From NCBI GenBank assembly GCA_017307785.1, contig JAFKGI010000034.1, positions 28,587 through 92,586 on the forward strand: DNA of 64,000 nucleotides. The letters run 5' to 3'. This DNA is from Vulcanimicrobiota bacterium. GTDB taxonomy: Bacteria > Vulcanimicrobiota > Xenobia > Xenobiales > JADMJV01. A program made the translations under genes and the position numbers. Shown here piece by piece: positions 16,980-26,162 of this stretch. The notes beneath the pieces were generated by a model, which saw nothing but the letters and a program-made list of their open reading frames with translations, did no database searches and was not told the DNA's origin. Position 1 is the first letter of the stretch; each line of letters begins with the position of its first letter.

Positions 16980-18269
16980 TCAGGACTGTCCCGCACCAGG
17001 CGGTAACGGTATTTCTGTCAATAATTGTGTTAATTTGCGAGTACCATACTCAAGCTTCTTGGTTCCGGCCGCAGAGGCGCCACCGCCCTGGTCGATGCGA
17101 CTGGCTTCGGCCAGAGCCTGATTCGCCAACTCCGCCTGTCCCTGCTGGAGCAACTGAGTAGCGGCCGAACGCAACAACTGGGTGGCCTTGGACTTGTCGC
17201 CGGCCTGCGCAAACTGCAAAGCTCGAGTCTGCTGACGGAACACGCTGACCGCGTCCACCACCGCCATCACGCGGGGGGTAACCGTGGCAGCTTGAGCCGC
17301 ATCCGCCGTGTAGCCGATCGTGATGTCGCGGGCAACCTGGACGTTGTGCAAACCTTTCTCCGGGATATCGTATTCCAGCACGGACTGCGCCACACGATAG
17401 GTGCCGGGCTGACGGGAGGGCAACACGAGTTCGAAAAGAATCGATTGCGTCTCCTCGCGCTGCAAGTCGCTGAGCGGCACAGTGGCCACTCGCTCGACGG
17501 TATTGAGCGCCCCCAAATCGTTGATCAGCGGCTTGACCTTGTAGGCCTTGCGCACGGTGATGTCCTTAGACAGCTTGAGCGACAGACGAGGATTGCGCAC
17601 CACCACGTTCTGCACGCCGCGCAACTCTTTCTCGAAGATCTGCGGAATGTCGCGCGGGATATCGATATAGTAGGAGTTGCCACGACACGCGTTGGCGATA
17701 TCCAGCAGGAACTGCTCGTTGAAGTCGTCACCCACCCCGATGGTCGACACCGAAATGCCTCGGCCAGCCGCCATCAGACAGGCTTCCTTACAGTGACTTT
17801 CATGCAGAGTCAAACCATCGGTCAGAATAACGATGTGATTGAGACGCTCGGCCGATTGATTGCGACGAATCTCGTCCATGGCGGCGCGGATGCCGTGCAG
17901 CATCTCGGTCCCCGACCCCACTTCTACCTGGTCAATGTTGCGAACCAGTCGTCGGGCCGACTGCTTGTCGTAAATCTGACTGGACGGTATGAGAACGCGC
18001 GCCTTGTCGGCGAAAACGATGATCGAACAAAGGTCGTTGGGACGCAGGCAATCCACCACGTGGCTCACTGCCGAAATCACGTAGTCCAGCTTTTCGGCAG
18101 CATACATCGAGCCACTCTTATCCAGGGCGATGGCGATATTCAGAGCCGCCGGCCCGACCCCGATCTCCGCGCTGGGCTTCACTTCCGCCAGCAGGTAGAC
18201 CAACTTATTTTCGCTGGTCACCAGTACATTCTGGTAACTCAGGTAAGTTCCGAGGTCAACTTCAGCCAC
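16980..18269 (-). CDS. Cytosolic von Willebrand factor A domain protein
   Basis: The 429-residue protein has a VWA domain at about residues 40-225 with an intact MIDAS: ALDKSGSM (DxSxS), a Thr in GSGTEML, and Asp in VILTDGLTLHESH. The region after it is beta-rich, followed by a helical C-terminus with TPR-like pairs (ALQFAQAGDKSKATQLL). There is no signal peptide. Such VWA proteins often sit with PP2C phosphatases, kinases and FHA proteins. It is 58 bp downstream of the phosphatase gene and 16 bp upstream of the FHA gene, on the same strand. It is likely a metal-dependent protein-binding component of the module. Confidence 0.87.
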   Translation of the reverse strand: MAEVDLGTYLSYQNVLVTSENKLVYLLAEVKPSAEIGVGPAALNIAIALDKSGSMYAAEKLDYVISAVSHVVDCLRPNDLCSIIVFADKARVLIPSSQIYDKQSARRLVRNIDQVEVGSGTEMLHGIRAAMDEIRRNQSAERLNHIVILTDGLTLHESHCKEACLMAAGRGISVSTIGVGDDFNEQFLLDIANACRGNSYYIDIPRDIPQIFEKELRGVQNVVVRNPRLSLKLSKDITVRKAYKVKPLINDLGALNTVERVATVPLSDLQREETQSILFELVLPSRQPGTYRVAQSVLEYDIPEKGLHNVQVARDITIGYTADAAQAATVTPRVMAVVDAVSVFRQQTRALQFAQAGDKSKATQLLRSAATQLLQQGQAELANQALAEASRIDQGGGASAAGTKKLEYGTRKLTQLLTEIPLPPGAGQS

Positions 18270-18327
18270 TATAGTCCTCCTGTCGATTGCCGCTGGCCTT
18301 TGGGGTCAAAGCCCCGAATTCCTGTGA

Positions 18328-20115
18328 TCAGCATTGAATCACCGCAATCGTCGCATTGTCATCCGCCCCACGACCCAAACACAAATCAACCAGCCTCTGA
18401 CACAGTTCCTGAGGAGCTTGAGGAGCCATCACGTGGTGCTCGAACTCATCGGCCTCGAAATATTCCCAGACCCCGTCGGAACAGAGCACGATGCGGTCAC
18501 CCGGAGCCACTTCGCGGTCGAACAAGTCCACCTCGACATCCGGATTCGTCCCCAGCGCTCGATAGATAATGCTGCGCTGCGGCGAAACGCGGGCCTCCTC
18601 CTGGGTCAGGCTACCCATGGCCACCAGGCGTCCCACCAGGCTGTGATCGGTGGTGACCTGGGACAACTTGCTGTCCCTCCCGTGGTATCCGCGGGTGTCG
18701 CCGACCTGGGCGAAGTAAGCCTTACTGCCCGCCAACAGGCAGGCCGTGATGGTGCAACCCATGCCCTGACGGGCCGAATCCTGCGAGGCATACTCAAAGA
18801 TGGTGCGATTGGCCGCTCGCAAAGCACGTTCGAGCAAATAGTGACAGCGCTGGTCCAAATCTTCGGGCATCAGCACGGTCGTGTGGCGACCGTTGCGTAG
18901 CGACAAATCGGCCGCCACCACTTCCTGGGCAATGGTGCGCAGAGCCAGCGAGGCTGCCTTGTCGCCTTCTGCTTCTCCCCCCATGCCGTCGATGACCGTG
19001 ACCAGCCACCCTTCGTAGCGCTGGCTCTTTTCATAGAAACTGAAGCGCAACTCCAAACAGGCATCCTGGTTGATGCGCCTGACGCAGCCAATGTGGCTGA
19101 ACATAGCCACTTCCGGACCGTTGGCGGCGGCTCGTCCGTTCTTCTTCACCGCCTGAGCCGGGGCCGGCGCGGGGGCAGGCGCTGGAGAGGGGGCCGGAGT
19201 CGGCTCATCGGTCAAGCGGGCAGGATCGCGCAGTGCTTCCAGCATCGCCTTAGAACTCTCGAAGCGCTCCTCAGCCTTCTTACGCAGCCCGCGCATGATC
19301 ACTTTCACCAAACCGTCGGCGCCGGTCACGGAAGGCGGCGGAATGACGAAGAAACTCTCACGGGAATCCAAGTTCAACCGCTGTCCAGTCAGCAGGTAAT
19401 ACCCGACGGCCGCCACGCTGAAAAGGTCCAGTCGCTCATCCTGATCCCCCAGGCCATACATCTCGGGAGCCGAAAAGCCTGGCGAAACGCTACAGACCTC
19501 CTCGGCTTCACCCTTCCCGCTCACAGAACAAGCCCTTTCCCACAGGTCCAATTTGATCTGTCCGGCCTCATCCCGCCAGATCCGACTGGGCTGCACGCTG
19601 CGCGAGAGCATCTTCTGCTCGTGCAATTCCTGCAACTCTTCCAGAAGTTGCGCCAACAGCTTCTGGACCTCAGCCGGTTCGAAAGCGCCGGAACTGGCCA
19701 CCTGGTCCTCCAGACGGTCGCCCGGCCAGGGGGTAGCGGCATAGTCAAAGTCTTCCGAGGTGAAGAAGTCGGAAGGCTGCAGAAAGTGTTCACCACCAAG
19801 ACCGCTCAGCAACTCGCGCTGGCGGGAAAGTTGAGAAACCTCACCGGTCCGGCGGGCTTCCAACAACAGAAATGGCTGGTCATCGCGCTTCGCCTGATAG
19901 CGGAGAATCGGTCCACTCTCCAGCAAGCTCTCGATCACATAGCGATCCAAAACCTTACTTCCAGGATCGAGCGGTCCCAGCCGGGGACGATCCGCCCCGG
20001 AATCGGTCTCCATCTGGGCTCCGCAGTCTTCACAATAAATCGAGCCGGGTGGATTTTCGGCACCGCAGCCACTGCAGGTGATCAACGCGGAAAGTCCCTT
20101 CTTGCCTCTTAACAA
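18328..20115 (-). CDS. Zinc-ribbon / pseudokinase / PP2C phosphatase fusion
   Basis: The 595-residue protein has an N-terminal ribbon (CSGCGAENPPG..YCEDCGA), then a kinase-like domain at about 55-300, a Pro/Ala linker (about 305-325) and a PP2C domain to the end. The kinase catalytic loop is degenerate (SRSVQPSRIW in place of HRDLKPxN) and the DFG is DLW, so it is probably inactive. The PP2C metal ligands are all present: INQDA, VIDGMGGEAEGD, QVGDTRGY, LCSDGVWEY and ADDNATIAV. It likely reverses phosphorylation by the adjacent kinase. The TTG start at 20115 lies 8 bp after the kinase gene. A second TTG at 20085, after AGAAGGGA, would put the ribbon at the very N-terminus as in the FHA protein. 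Confidence 0.88.
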   Translation of the reverse strand: MLRGKKGLSALITCSGCGAENPPGSIYCEDCGAQMETDSGADRPRLGPLDPGSKVLDRYVIESLLESGPILRYQAKRDDQPFLLLEARRTGEVSQLSRQRELLSGLGGEHFLQPSDFFTSEDFDYAATPWPGDRLEDQVASSGAFEPAEVQKLLAQLLEELQELHEQKMLSRSVQPSRIWRDEAGQIKLDLWERACSVSGKGEAEEVCSVSPGFSAPEMYGLGDQDERLDLFSVAAVGYYLLTGQRLNLDSRESFFVIPPPSVTGADGLVKVIMRGLRKKAEERFESSKAMLEALRDPARLTDEPTPAPSPAPAPAPAPAQAVKKNGRAAANGPEVAMFSHIGCVRRINQDACLELRFSFYEKSQRYEGWLVTVIDGMGGEAEGDKAASLALRTIAQEVVAADLSLRNGRHTTVLMPEDLDQRCHYLLERALRAANRTIFEYASQDSARQGMGCTITACLLAGSKAYFAQVGDTRGYHGRDSKLSQVTTDHSLVGRLVAMGSLTQEEARVSPQRSIIYRALGTNPDVEVDLFDREVAPGDRIVLCSDGVWEYFEADEFEHHVMAPQAPQELCQRLVDLCLGRGADDNATIAVIQC

Positions 20116-20123
20116 GCCTGAAT

Positions 20124-21587
20124 TTATAAGCCCAGGCTATGCAGAAAAGCCTTCCAGTCGAGGTGTAAAACTCCTACTATGGCCACTCCCACCGTCGCCC
20201 AACTCAGGGTAAAAAAAGCAGAGACCCAGGCCATAAACGAAAGTCCGCCGCGTTTCCGTCGCGGAGCGCTCCAGGCGGTGGCAAACATCAACGGGGTGGT
20301 CACCAACCCCACGAAGGGCAAAACCGACCACAGAATCAGAAAGACCGCGGCCGGGTAAGCCCAGGCCGGCATCTTGCGCGGCAGAACCTCGAGCTCGACT
20401 CGGAGCGGCGGCATTTGCGGAGTTCCCTCCAGCCGGATCAGACCAGCGACTTTGCCTCCTTCGTCTAACACGCGCGTATCCGCGTAAACCGCGACAGCCA
20501 CATTTTCGCCGCTCACCTTGGGGGGAGTTACCTTCAGCCACTTGCTGTCGCTTCGCAGCTTCCCCTTGACCTTACCCTGCAAAACCAGCGAAGCGCGAGC
20601 CTGTCCACCCCAGTCCAAACGACCCAAAGAGACCGTGCCCGGGTTAAACCCGTCCACTAACGGCCCACTCACCGCGGGGGCCGGGACGGGAACGCTGGGT
20701 GCGGGCTCCGCCGATAAATCACTGGTCTTCGAACTCCTGGGCAGCGCGCCCGAGCGACGTTCCACCCCCTCTAGAGCCTGCCGGAAATCCAGCGCACTCT
20801 GGAAGCGATCCTCCGGTTTCAAGGACACGGCCCGCAACAGCAGACGATTCAACTCATCGGGGATCCGATCCAAAGAAGCAAACTGAAATGGGCTCTCTCC
20901 CGGGTCGGAACCGCTCAGAGAATGATGCAGGGTGGCGCCCAATGCATACAGGTCGGTCCGATGGTCGGACTGACCCCGCCCATACTGTTCCGGAGCGGCG
21001 TAGCCAGGCGTACCCAAAGCTCGCGTGTCCGTGCCCGCCCCCTGACGAAATACCCGGGCGATGCCAAAGTCCACCAGCATCGGCTTGCCGCTTTTGGTAA
21101 TGATGATATTGGCCGGCTTCAAATCCCGGAAAATTACCGGTTGGGACTGGCCGTGAAGGTACTCGAGCGCCTCGCACATCTGCACGCCCAGGCGAATCGC
21201 CTCGCCTACGCTCAATGGCGCTTTCTCTAGTTGATGCTCGAGTGTCACTCCCTCGACGTAGTCCATCACCAGGTAATGGCGACCGTTCTCCTGAAAAAAA
21301 TCGACCACTCGCGGCAGGCTAGGATGGTTCAAGTTGGAGAGTATCTGGGCTTCGGCTACGAAAGACTGCTCAGCCAGGGCTCGCTCCGCTTCATCCTGGG
21401 TATTTTGGATCAGTTCTTTGAGCGCCCATTGGCGCGGCAAACGAGTATCGCTGGCCAGGTAAACCGAACCCATCCCGCCCTCGCCCAGCATCTTCTCAAT
21501 TTTGTAGCGGTCCTGAACCACATGACCCGCGGTCAACACAGTGTAGAGACTTCTGGTCCCCGTTGCTTCCCCCTGTTGCAAAGACAC
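20124..21587 (-). CDS. Membrane Ser/Thr protein kinase
   Basis: The 487-residue protein has a Hanks-type kinase domain at about residues 25-285: GEGGMGSVY, Lys in WALKEL, VIFRDLKPANI (the usual HRD is FRD), LVDFGIARVF, and GTPGYAAPEQY in the activation segment. It looks catalytically competent. A Pro-rich linker leads to a beta domain (about 325-405, LDWGGQARASLVLQG) and then two hydrophobic spans (WAYPAAVFLILWSVLPFVGL and SFMAWVSAFFTLSWATVGVA). The beta domain lies between the kinase and the first span, so it is probably cytoplasmic, which is unusual for a sensor kinase. It is the first gene of the leftward phospho-signalling run. Confidence 0.92.
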   Translation of the reverse strand: MSLQQGEATGTRSLYTVLTAGHVVQDRYKIEKMLGEGGMGSVYLASDTRLPRQWALKELIQNTQDEAERALAEQSFVAEAQILSNLNHPSLPRVVDFFQENGRHYLVMDYVEGVTLEHQLEKAPLSVGEAIRLGVQMCEALEYLHGQSQPVIFRDLKPANIIITKSGKPMLVDFGIARVFRQGAGTDTRALGTPGYAAPEQYGRGQSDHRTDLYALGATLHHSLSGSDPGESPFQFASLDRIPDELNRLLLRAVSLKPEDRFQSALDFRQALEGVERRSGALPRSSKTSDLSAEPAPSVPVPAPAVSGPLVDGFNPGTVSLGRLDWGGQARASLVLQGKVKGKLRSDSKWLKVTPPKVSGENVAVAVYADTRVLDEGGKVAGLIRLEGTPQMPPLRVELEVLPRKMPAWAYPAAVFLILWSVLPFVGLVTTPLMFATAWSAPRRKRGGLSFMAWVSAFFTLSWATVGVAIVGVLHLDWKAFLHSLGL

Positions 21588-21620
21588 AGCGAATTTTGAC
21601 TGGCCAACACCCTGCCGTTT

Positions 21621-23555
21621 CTAAGGCGAAAGATAGGTGTAGCTGGCCAGACTGCGCTCGTAACTCTGCAGCAACAACTGCGACTCCTGAAGGGTGATCA
21701 GGCCCTTCTCCAAAGCCGCCTCGGTCTGAATGCGAATACTTTCCACCAGGTCCTCGGCGCCGTATTGCACATAGCCCAACACCTCCTGAATGGTGTCACC
21801 CTTGACCACGTGCTCGATCTGATAGCCTTGCTGAGACAATCGGATGTGCACGGCGTTGGTGTCACCAAAGAGGTTGTGCAAATTCCCCATAATCTCCTGA
21901 TAAGCTCCGGCCAGGAACATTCCCAGGAAATAGGGCTCCATTTCGCCTTCCTTGTCATAGCGGGGGGTGTGCAACTCCAGCACCGATTTCACGTCACGCA
22001 AATCAATAAAGCGGTCGATCTTGCCATCGGAATCGCAAGTGAGATCGGCCAGCGTGCCACGCTCCACGGGCTCCTCGTCCAGGCGATGAATCGGTAGAAT
22101 CGGGAACAACTGGTCGATCGCCCACATATCCGGGGCTGATTGGAACAGGCTGAGATTCATATAATAAATCGAAGCCATGACCTGATCGAGTTCTTCCAGG
22201 TCTTCGGGCACTTGCTCCAAATCTCGGACCAGATCACGGATTCTCCAAAGTGTGGCCCAGTAAATCTGCTCGGCCCGAGCCCGGTCCTTCAAGCTGAGAT
22301 AACCCAGGTTGAACGTAGAGACCGCCTGCTCCTTAAAGTGCGTCACGTCGTGATACACTTCCAACAGATTCTCGGCCGTCAGCCCCTCGTAGCTCTCGTT
22401 CAAGTTACGCAGCAAAGCCGGATCCTCGGAGGTCACCGCCTCCGGCGTCACGCGCGGCACCTGACTCACCGAAAGCACATCAAAAATCAACACCGACTGG
22501 TGCGAGGCCAGGGCTCGCCCGCTCTCGCTGATCAAGGTCGGGACCGGCAGTTTGGCCGCTTCACAGCAATCCTTGATCTCGGCCACTACATCATTGGCAT
22601 AGTTCTGGATATTGTAGTTCTTGCTGGCGTAGAAATTGCTCTTGGAGCCATCGTAGTCCACGGCCAAACCGCCGCCCACGTCCAGATACTTCATATCCGC
22701 GCCCAACTGAGCCAGCTCGACATAAACCCGACCCGCCTCGCGCAGCGCGTCCTTCAAAACCTTGATCGACGAAATCTGCGAGCCAATGTGGAAATGCAGC
22801 AACTGCAACTCGGACAGCAGTCCAGCTTCCCGCAACATCTCCACGGTCTTGATCAGCTCGGGAACGGTCAAGCCAAACTTGGCTCGGTCCCCGGCCGAAA
22901 TGCCCCAACGTCCCTCGCCTTTGGTCGAGAGCTTGGCGCGCACACCCAGAACCGGGCGCAGCCCCAACCGCTTACTGACCGCGATGACTTCGGTCACTTC
23001 TTCCATCTGCTCGAGCACGATAATACAGTTCTTGCCCAAACGCCGAGCCAGGATGGCCTTTTCCAAATACTCGCTGTCCTTGTAGCCATTGCAGATCAGC
23101 AGAGCGCCGGGCGTATTCAAGGCCGCCATAGCGATCATCAATTCCGGCTTGGAACCCGCTTCCAGACCGAAGTCATAGCGGTCGGCGAACTTGACGTAAC
23201 TCTCCACCAGGTGGCGCTGCTGGTTGCACTTTACTGGAAACACCCCTCGGTAGGTTCCCTTGTAATTGTAACGACCGATGGCTTTTTTAAAGGCCGAGTT
23301 CAAGCGATCGATGCGGTCTTCCAGAATATCCGGGAAGCGAATCAGCAACGGCAAGTTCAGGCTGCGCTGGCGCAGCGATTGCACCAACTCATACAAGTCC
23401 AGAATACTGCCGCGATCGCCTTGAGGCGAGACGGTCAGATGACCGGCCGAATTGATGGAAAAATACGGATCTCCCCAGCCGGGCACCCGGTAAAGCTGCT
23501 CGCTGTCTTCAATCGTCCAGGCGGTGTCCACCGCCTCAGCTGTTTGCACGGTCAT
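21621..23555 (-). CDS. speA: Biosynthetic arginine decarboxylase
   Basis: The 644-residue PLP enzyme converts arginine to agmatine for polyamine synthesis. Motifs include the PLP Lys in FPVKCNQQRHLVES, AGSKPELMIAM, HFHIGSQISS, YLDVGGGLAVDYDGS and ISESGRALASHQ. The length is close to E. coli SpeA (658). The frame is open further upstream, but MTVQTAEAVDT at 23555 is the natural start; the longer reading merely overlaps the TPR gene in another frame. It overlaps the end of that TPR gene by 20 bp on the same strand. No agmatinase or agmatine deiminase lies in the window. Confidence 0.95.
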   Translation of the reverse strand: MTVQTAEAVDTAWTIEDSEQLYRVPGWGDPYFSINSAGHLTVSPQGDRGSILDLYELVQSLRQRSLNLPLLIRFPDILEDRIDRLNSAFKKAIGRYNYKGTYRGVFPVKCNQQRHLVESYVKFADRYDFGLEAGSKPELMIAMAALNTPGALLICNGYKDSEYLEKAILARRLGKNCIIVLEQMEEVTEVIAVSKRLGLRPVLGVRAKLSTKGEGRWGISAGDRAKFGLTVPELIKTVEMLREAGLLSELQLLHFHIGSQISSIKVLKDALREAGRVYVELAQLGADMKYLDVGGGLAVDYDGSKSNFYASKNYNIQNYANDVVAEIKDCCEAAKLPVPTLISESGRALASHQSVLIFDVLSVSQVPRVTPEAVTSEDPALLRNLNESYEGLTAENLLEVYHDVTHFKEQAVSTFNLGYLSLKDRARAEQIYWATLWRIRDLVRDLEQVPEDLEELDQVMASIYYMNLSLFQSAPDMWAIDQLFPILPIHRLDEEPVERGTLADLTCDSDGKIDRFIDLRDVKSVLELHTPRYDKEGEMEPYFLGMFLAGAYQEIMGNLHNLFGDTNAVHIRLSQQGYQIEHVVKGDTIQEVLGYVQYGAEDLVESIRIQTEAALEKGLITLQESQLLLQSYERSLASYTYLSP

Positions 23556-25119
23556 TGGCCGGACCTTCCTGACTATCGCCCTGCTTGGGCAAATCTTCCA
23601 TCCATACGCGGAACAACTCGATCTCGTCGAGCGTTTCCAGTTCTTGCAAGTAACGACCCACCTGACGGGCCAGACCCGCGCCGCGAGCCGTGCGCACCGC
23701 CGACTTGAAAGCCTCGGTGGCCTGCGCTGTCTGCTTGAACTGGCGATAAAGCACGCCCAGTTCGCAGTAGGCCTCGGCCAACCAGGCCCCGGCCGACCCC
23801 ACCGAAAGTGCCTCGATACAATTGCGGAAAAAGGCTTCCGACTCTTCAAAGCGATTGTCGGCACGAGCCAGAATTCCATCCAAACAGCCCAGAAAAGTTA
23901 GCTCACGCTGCAAATCGTGCTCTTGGAACAGAGCCGCGGCCCGCTCACGCACCTCGGCCGCCTCCTTGAGCTGACCGGCCCGTGCGTGGGCGAATCCCAG
24001 ATCCATGTAGACGCGGGCCAGGTTCATCCAGTCTTCTACAAACTGGAATAAACCGATACTTTCGGTCAGATTCACGACCGCTTCCTCGAACCGGCTGACC
24101 TGCATCAGACAGCGACCGAGGTTGCGATAGGAATATCCTAGCGCGTAATAATTGCGGTAGCGTGAAGAAAGCTCGAGATCCTTTTGGAAGTAACGGATGG
24201 CCCCTTCCATATCCTCGCGCAGCAAGGCCACCTGGCCCAGCTTGCCATATAGAGTGGCCAACTCGGCGTGAGCGCCCAGACGACGACAGAGGCTCTCGCT
24301 CTTCTTGAAGGTGAAAACGGCTTCATCCAATCGGTTGGCGCCCTGCATGGTGCGTCCAATGCTGTCGTAGACCTTGGCCTGACCATAGCGGTCGCCGGCC
24401 TTGGTATAGATCTCCAAAGCCTTCAAATGATAGCCCAACGCCTTCTGATGCTCACGACGCAGACTGGCCATCACGCCCAGGAAACGCAATACATTGGCTT
24501 CTTCTAGCGAACGAGTAGGTCTCTTGCGCAAACGATTGAGAGCCATGGCCAGGCTTTCTTCCGCATTGGCACGCTGCGAAACGCGGAAATAATACAGTCC
24601 CCACTGACGGTCAAAGCTGGCGCAGACCTCGGCCCACTCGGGGTCGGAAATGTGCGGCTCCAGCTCTTTTTCGACGCGCTCCAGGAGCACGCGAGACTGG
24701 TCCACCTCGCCCGTCTGACCGGCCAGCGCAATCTGGCGCTCCACACACATCAACTCTAGCCGCTTCAAGCCGGCCGCTTCCGCGGCCGTGCGGGCCTTGT
24801 GTAGAAAGTCTCGCGACTGCTCCGGCTCACCTCGCATCGAGAACAAATCGCCCTGACCCAGCAGACTGCGCACTTTAACCTCGGGGTTCTCGGCGGACTC
24901 CACCAGGCGGTCCAACTCGCGCTGCGCCCGCTCCCAACGGCCCACCACCAAACTGGTTTCGGCCAACAGAAGTCGGGCCATCTCCAGTTCAGGAGTGGCT
25001 TCGGCTCGGCTGCGGATGGCGTCTTCCAAAAGCTGATTGGCTTTCGGGTAATCCAACTTGCCGATGGCCTCCTGAGCCTGATCCAAAGCTACGGACAGTT
25101 CGCTGGGTTTCACGGTCAC
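23536..25119 (-). CDS. TPR-repeat protein
   Basis: The 527-residue protein is built of TPR-type helical pairs along its whole length. Examples are KVYDSIGRTMQGANRLDEAV and TLYGKLGQVALLREDMEGAI. No signal peptide, DNA-binding or enzyme domain is visible. Similar TPR stacks occur in transcription-activator and scaffold proteins, but no output domain is attached. It lies between isocitrate dehydrogenase (23 bp upstream) and speA (20 bp overlap), all leftward, so the three may be cotranscribed. The role is unknown. Confidence 0.75.
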   Translation of the reverse strand: MTVKPSELSVALDQAQEAIGKLDYPKANQLLEDAIRSRAEATPELEMARLLLAETSLVVGRWERAQRELDRLVESAENPEVKVRSLLGQGDLFSMRGEPEQSRDFLHKARTAAEAAGLKRLELMCVERQIALAGQTGEVDQSRVLLERVEKELEPHISDPEWAEVCASFDRQWGLYYFRVSQRANAEESLAMALNRLRKRPTRSLEEANVLRFLGVMASLRREHQKALGYHLKALEIYTKAGDRYGQAKVYDSIGRTMQGANRLDEAVFTFKKSESLCRRLGAHAELATLYGKLGQVALLREDMEGAIRYFQKDLELSSRYRNYYALGYSYRNLGRCLMQVSRFEEAVVNLTESIGLFQFVEDWMNLARVYMDLGFAHARAGQLKEAAEVRERAAALFQEHDLQRELTFLGCLDGILARADNRFEESEAFFRNCIEALSVGSAGAWLAEAYCELGVLYRQFKQTAQATEAFKSAVRTARGAGLARQVGRYLQELETLDEIELFRVWMEDLPKQGDSQEGPANDRANS

Positions 25120-25142
25120 AGAGTTGCAGCCCCCTTCTCTAA

Positions 25143-26162
25143 TTACAGACGCGCTATCACGGCCTGAGCAAACTGGTCGGTCGACAGCTCACCGCCCAGG
25201 TCCCTCGTCTTCTCGCCGTTCTCCAAAGCGCCCTCGTAGGCCCGACGGATTCGCTCCGCAACCTGGTCGGCGCTGCGGTCCTCGTGCTGGTCGCCCAGGT
25301 AGTGCAGCATCATCTCGGCCGACATCAACAGGGCCAGCGGATTGGCCAGCCCTTGACCGGCGATGTCCGGTGCCGAGCCGTGCACAGCTTCGAACACGGC
25401 GCCGTGCTCCCCATAGTTCGCGCCGGGAGTCACACCCAGACCGCCGACCATGCCGGCGCACAAGTCGCTGACCACGTCGCCGTAGAGATTCTCCATCAGC
25501 AAAATGTCAAAGCGGCTCGGGTCCTGCACCAAACGCATGCAACCCGCATCGATGATCATGTCATCCAGGTCGATGTTGGGATAATCCTCGCGATGAACCT
25601 GCTGGGCGTTCTTCCTGAATACGCCGTCACTTAACTTCATAATGTTCGCTTTATGAAATACCGTTATCTTCCGACGTTTCCGATGCGTGGCAAAGCGAAA
25701 AGCCCAGAGAGCGATGCGTCCGCAGGCTGCCTCGGTGGCCACCTTTAAACTGGCAACTACGCCCGGAACCACTTCGTGCTCCAGACCCGAATACAGGCCC
25801 TCGGTGTTCTCGCGAATCACGATCAGGTCGACGTTTTCAAAGCGGGTGGGCACGCCCTTCAGCGAACGCACCGGACGCAGAGCCGCGAACAGGTTCAGTC
25901 GCTTGCGCAGACCCACGTTGACCGAGGTGAAGCCCCCGCCCACCGGCGTCGTGCACGGGCCCTTCAGCGCCACCTTGTGGCGCGAAATCGCCTTCAAAGT
26001 CGACTCGGGCAGCACATCCAGGCCCTTTTCCAGAGCGCCGACCCCGGCCGGATGCTCCTCAAACTCGACCGGCGCTCCGGCCGCCCGTAAAATGCTCAAC
26101 GTGGCCGCGGTGATCTCCGGACCAATACCATCCCCCGGTATGCAAACAGCTTTATAAATCAT
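25143..26162 (-). CDS. NAD-dependent isocitrate dehydrogenase
   Basis: The 339-residue protein belongs to the isocitrate/isopropylmalate dehydrogenase family. It shows IPGDGIGPEIT, the substrate loop VGGGFTSVNVGLRKRLNLFAA, VRENTEGLYSG-type IRENTEGLYSGLEHEVV, FHKANIMKLSDG, ENLYGDVVSDLCAGMVGGLG and the cofactor segment EAVHGSAPDIAGQGLANP. The segment around SVNVGLRKRLNLFAALRPV resembles mitochondrial IDH3 more than leucine-pathway enzymes, so NAD-linked oxidative decarboxylation of isocitrate in the TCA cycle is most likely. Homoisocitrate dehydrogenase is the alternative. The ATG at 26162 is chosen because the conserved N-terminal strand starts there; it overlaps the upstream nucleotidyltransferase gene by 11 bp. 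Confidence 0.88.
   Translation of the reverse strand: MIYKAVCIPGDGIGPEITAATLSILRAAGAPVEFEEHPAGVGALEKGLDVLPESTLKAISRHKVALKGPCTTPVGGGFTSVNVGLRKRLNLFAALRPVRSLKGVPTRFENVDLIVIRENTEGLYSGLEHEVVPGVVASLKVATEAACGRIALWAFRFATHRKRRKITVFHKANIMKLSDGVFRKNAQQVHREDYPNIDLDDMIIDAGCMRLVQDPSRFDILLMENLYGDVVSDLCAGMVGGLGVTPGANYGEHGAVFEAVHGSAPDIAGQGLANPLALLMSAEMMLHYLGDQHEDRSADQVAERIRRAYEGALENGEKTRDLGGELSTDQFAQAVIARL

Noticed and set aside
22140..23708. Long rightward open frame opposite speA
   Set aside because: His/Gln/Arg-rich composition and no motif; the opposite strand encodes a clear arginine decarboxylase.
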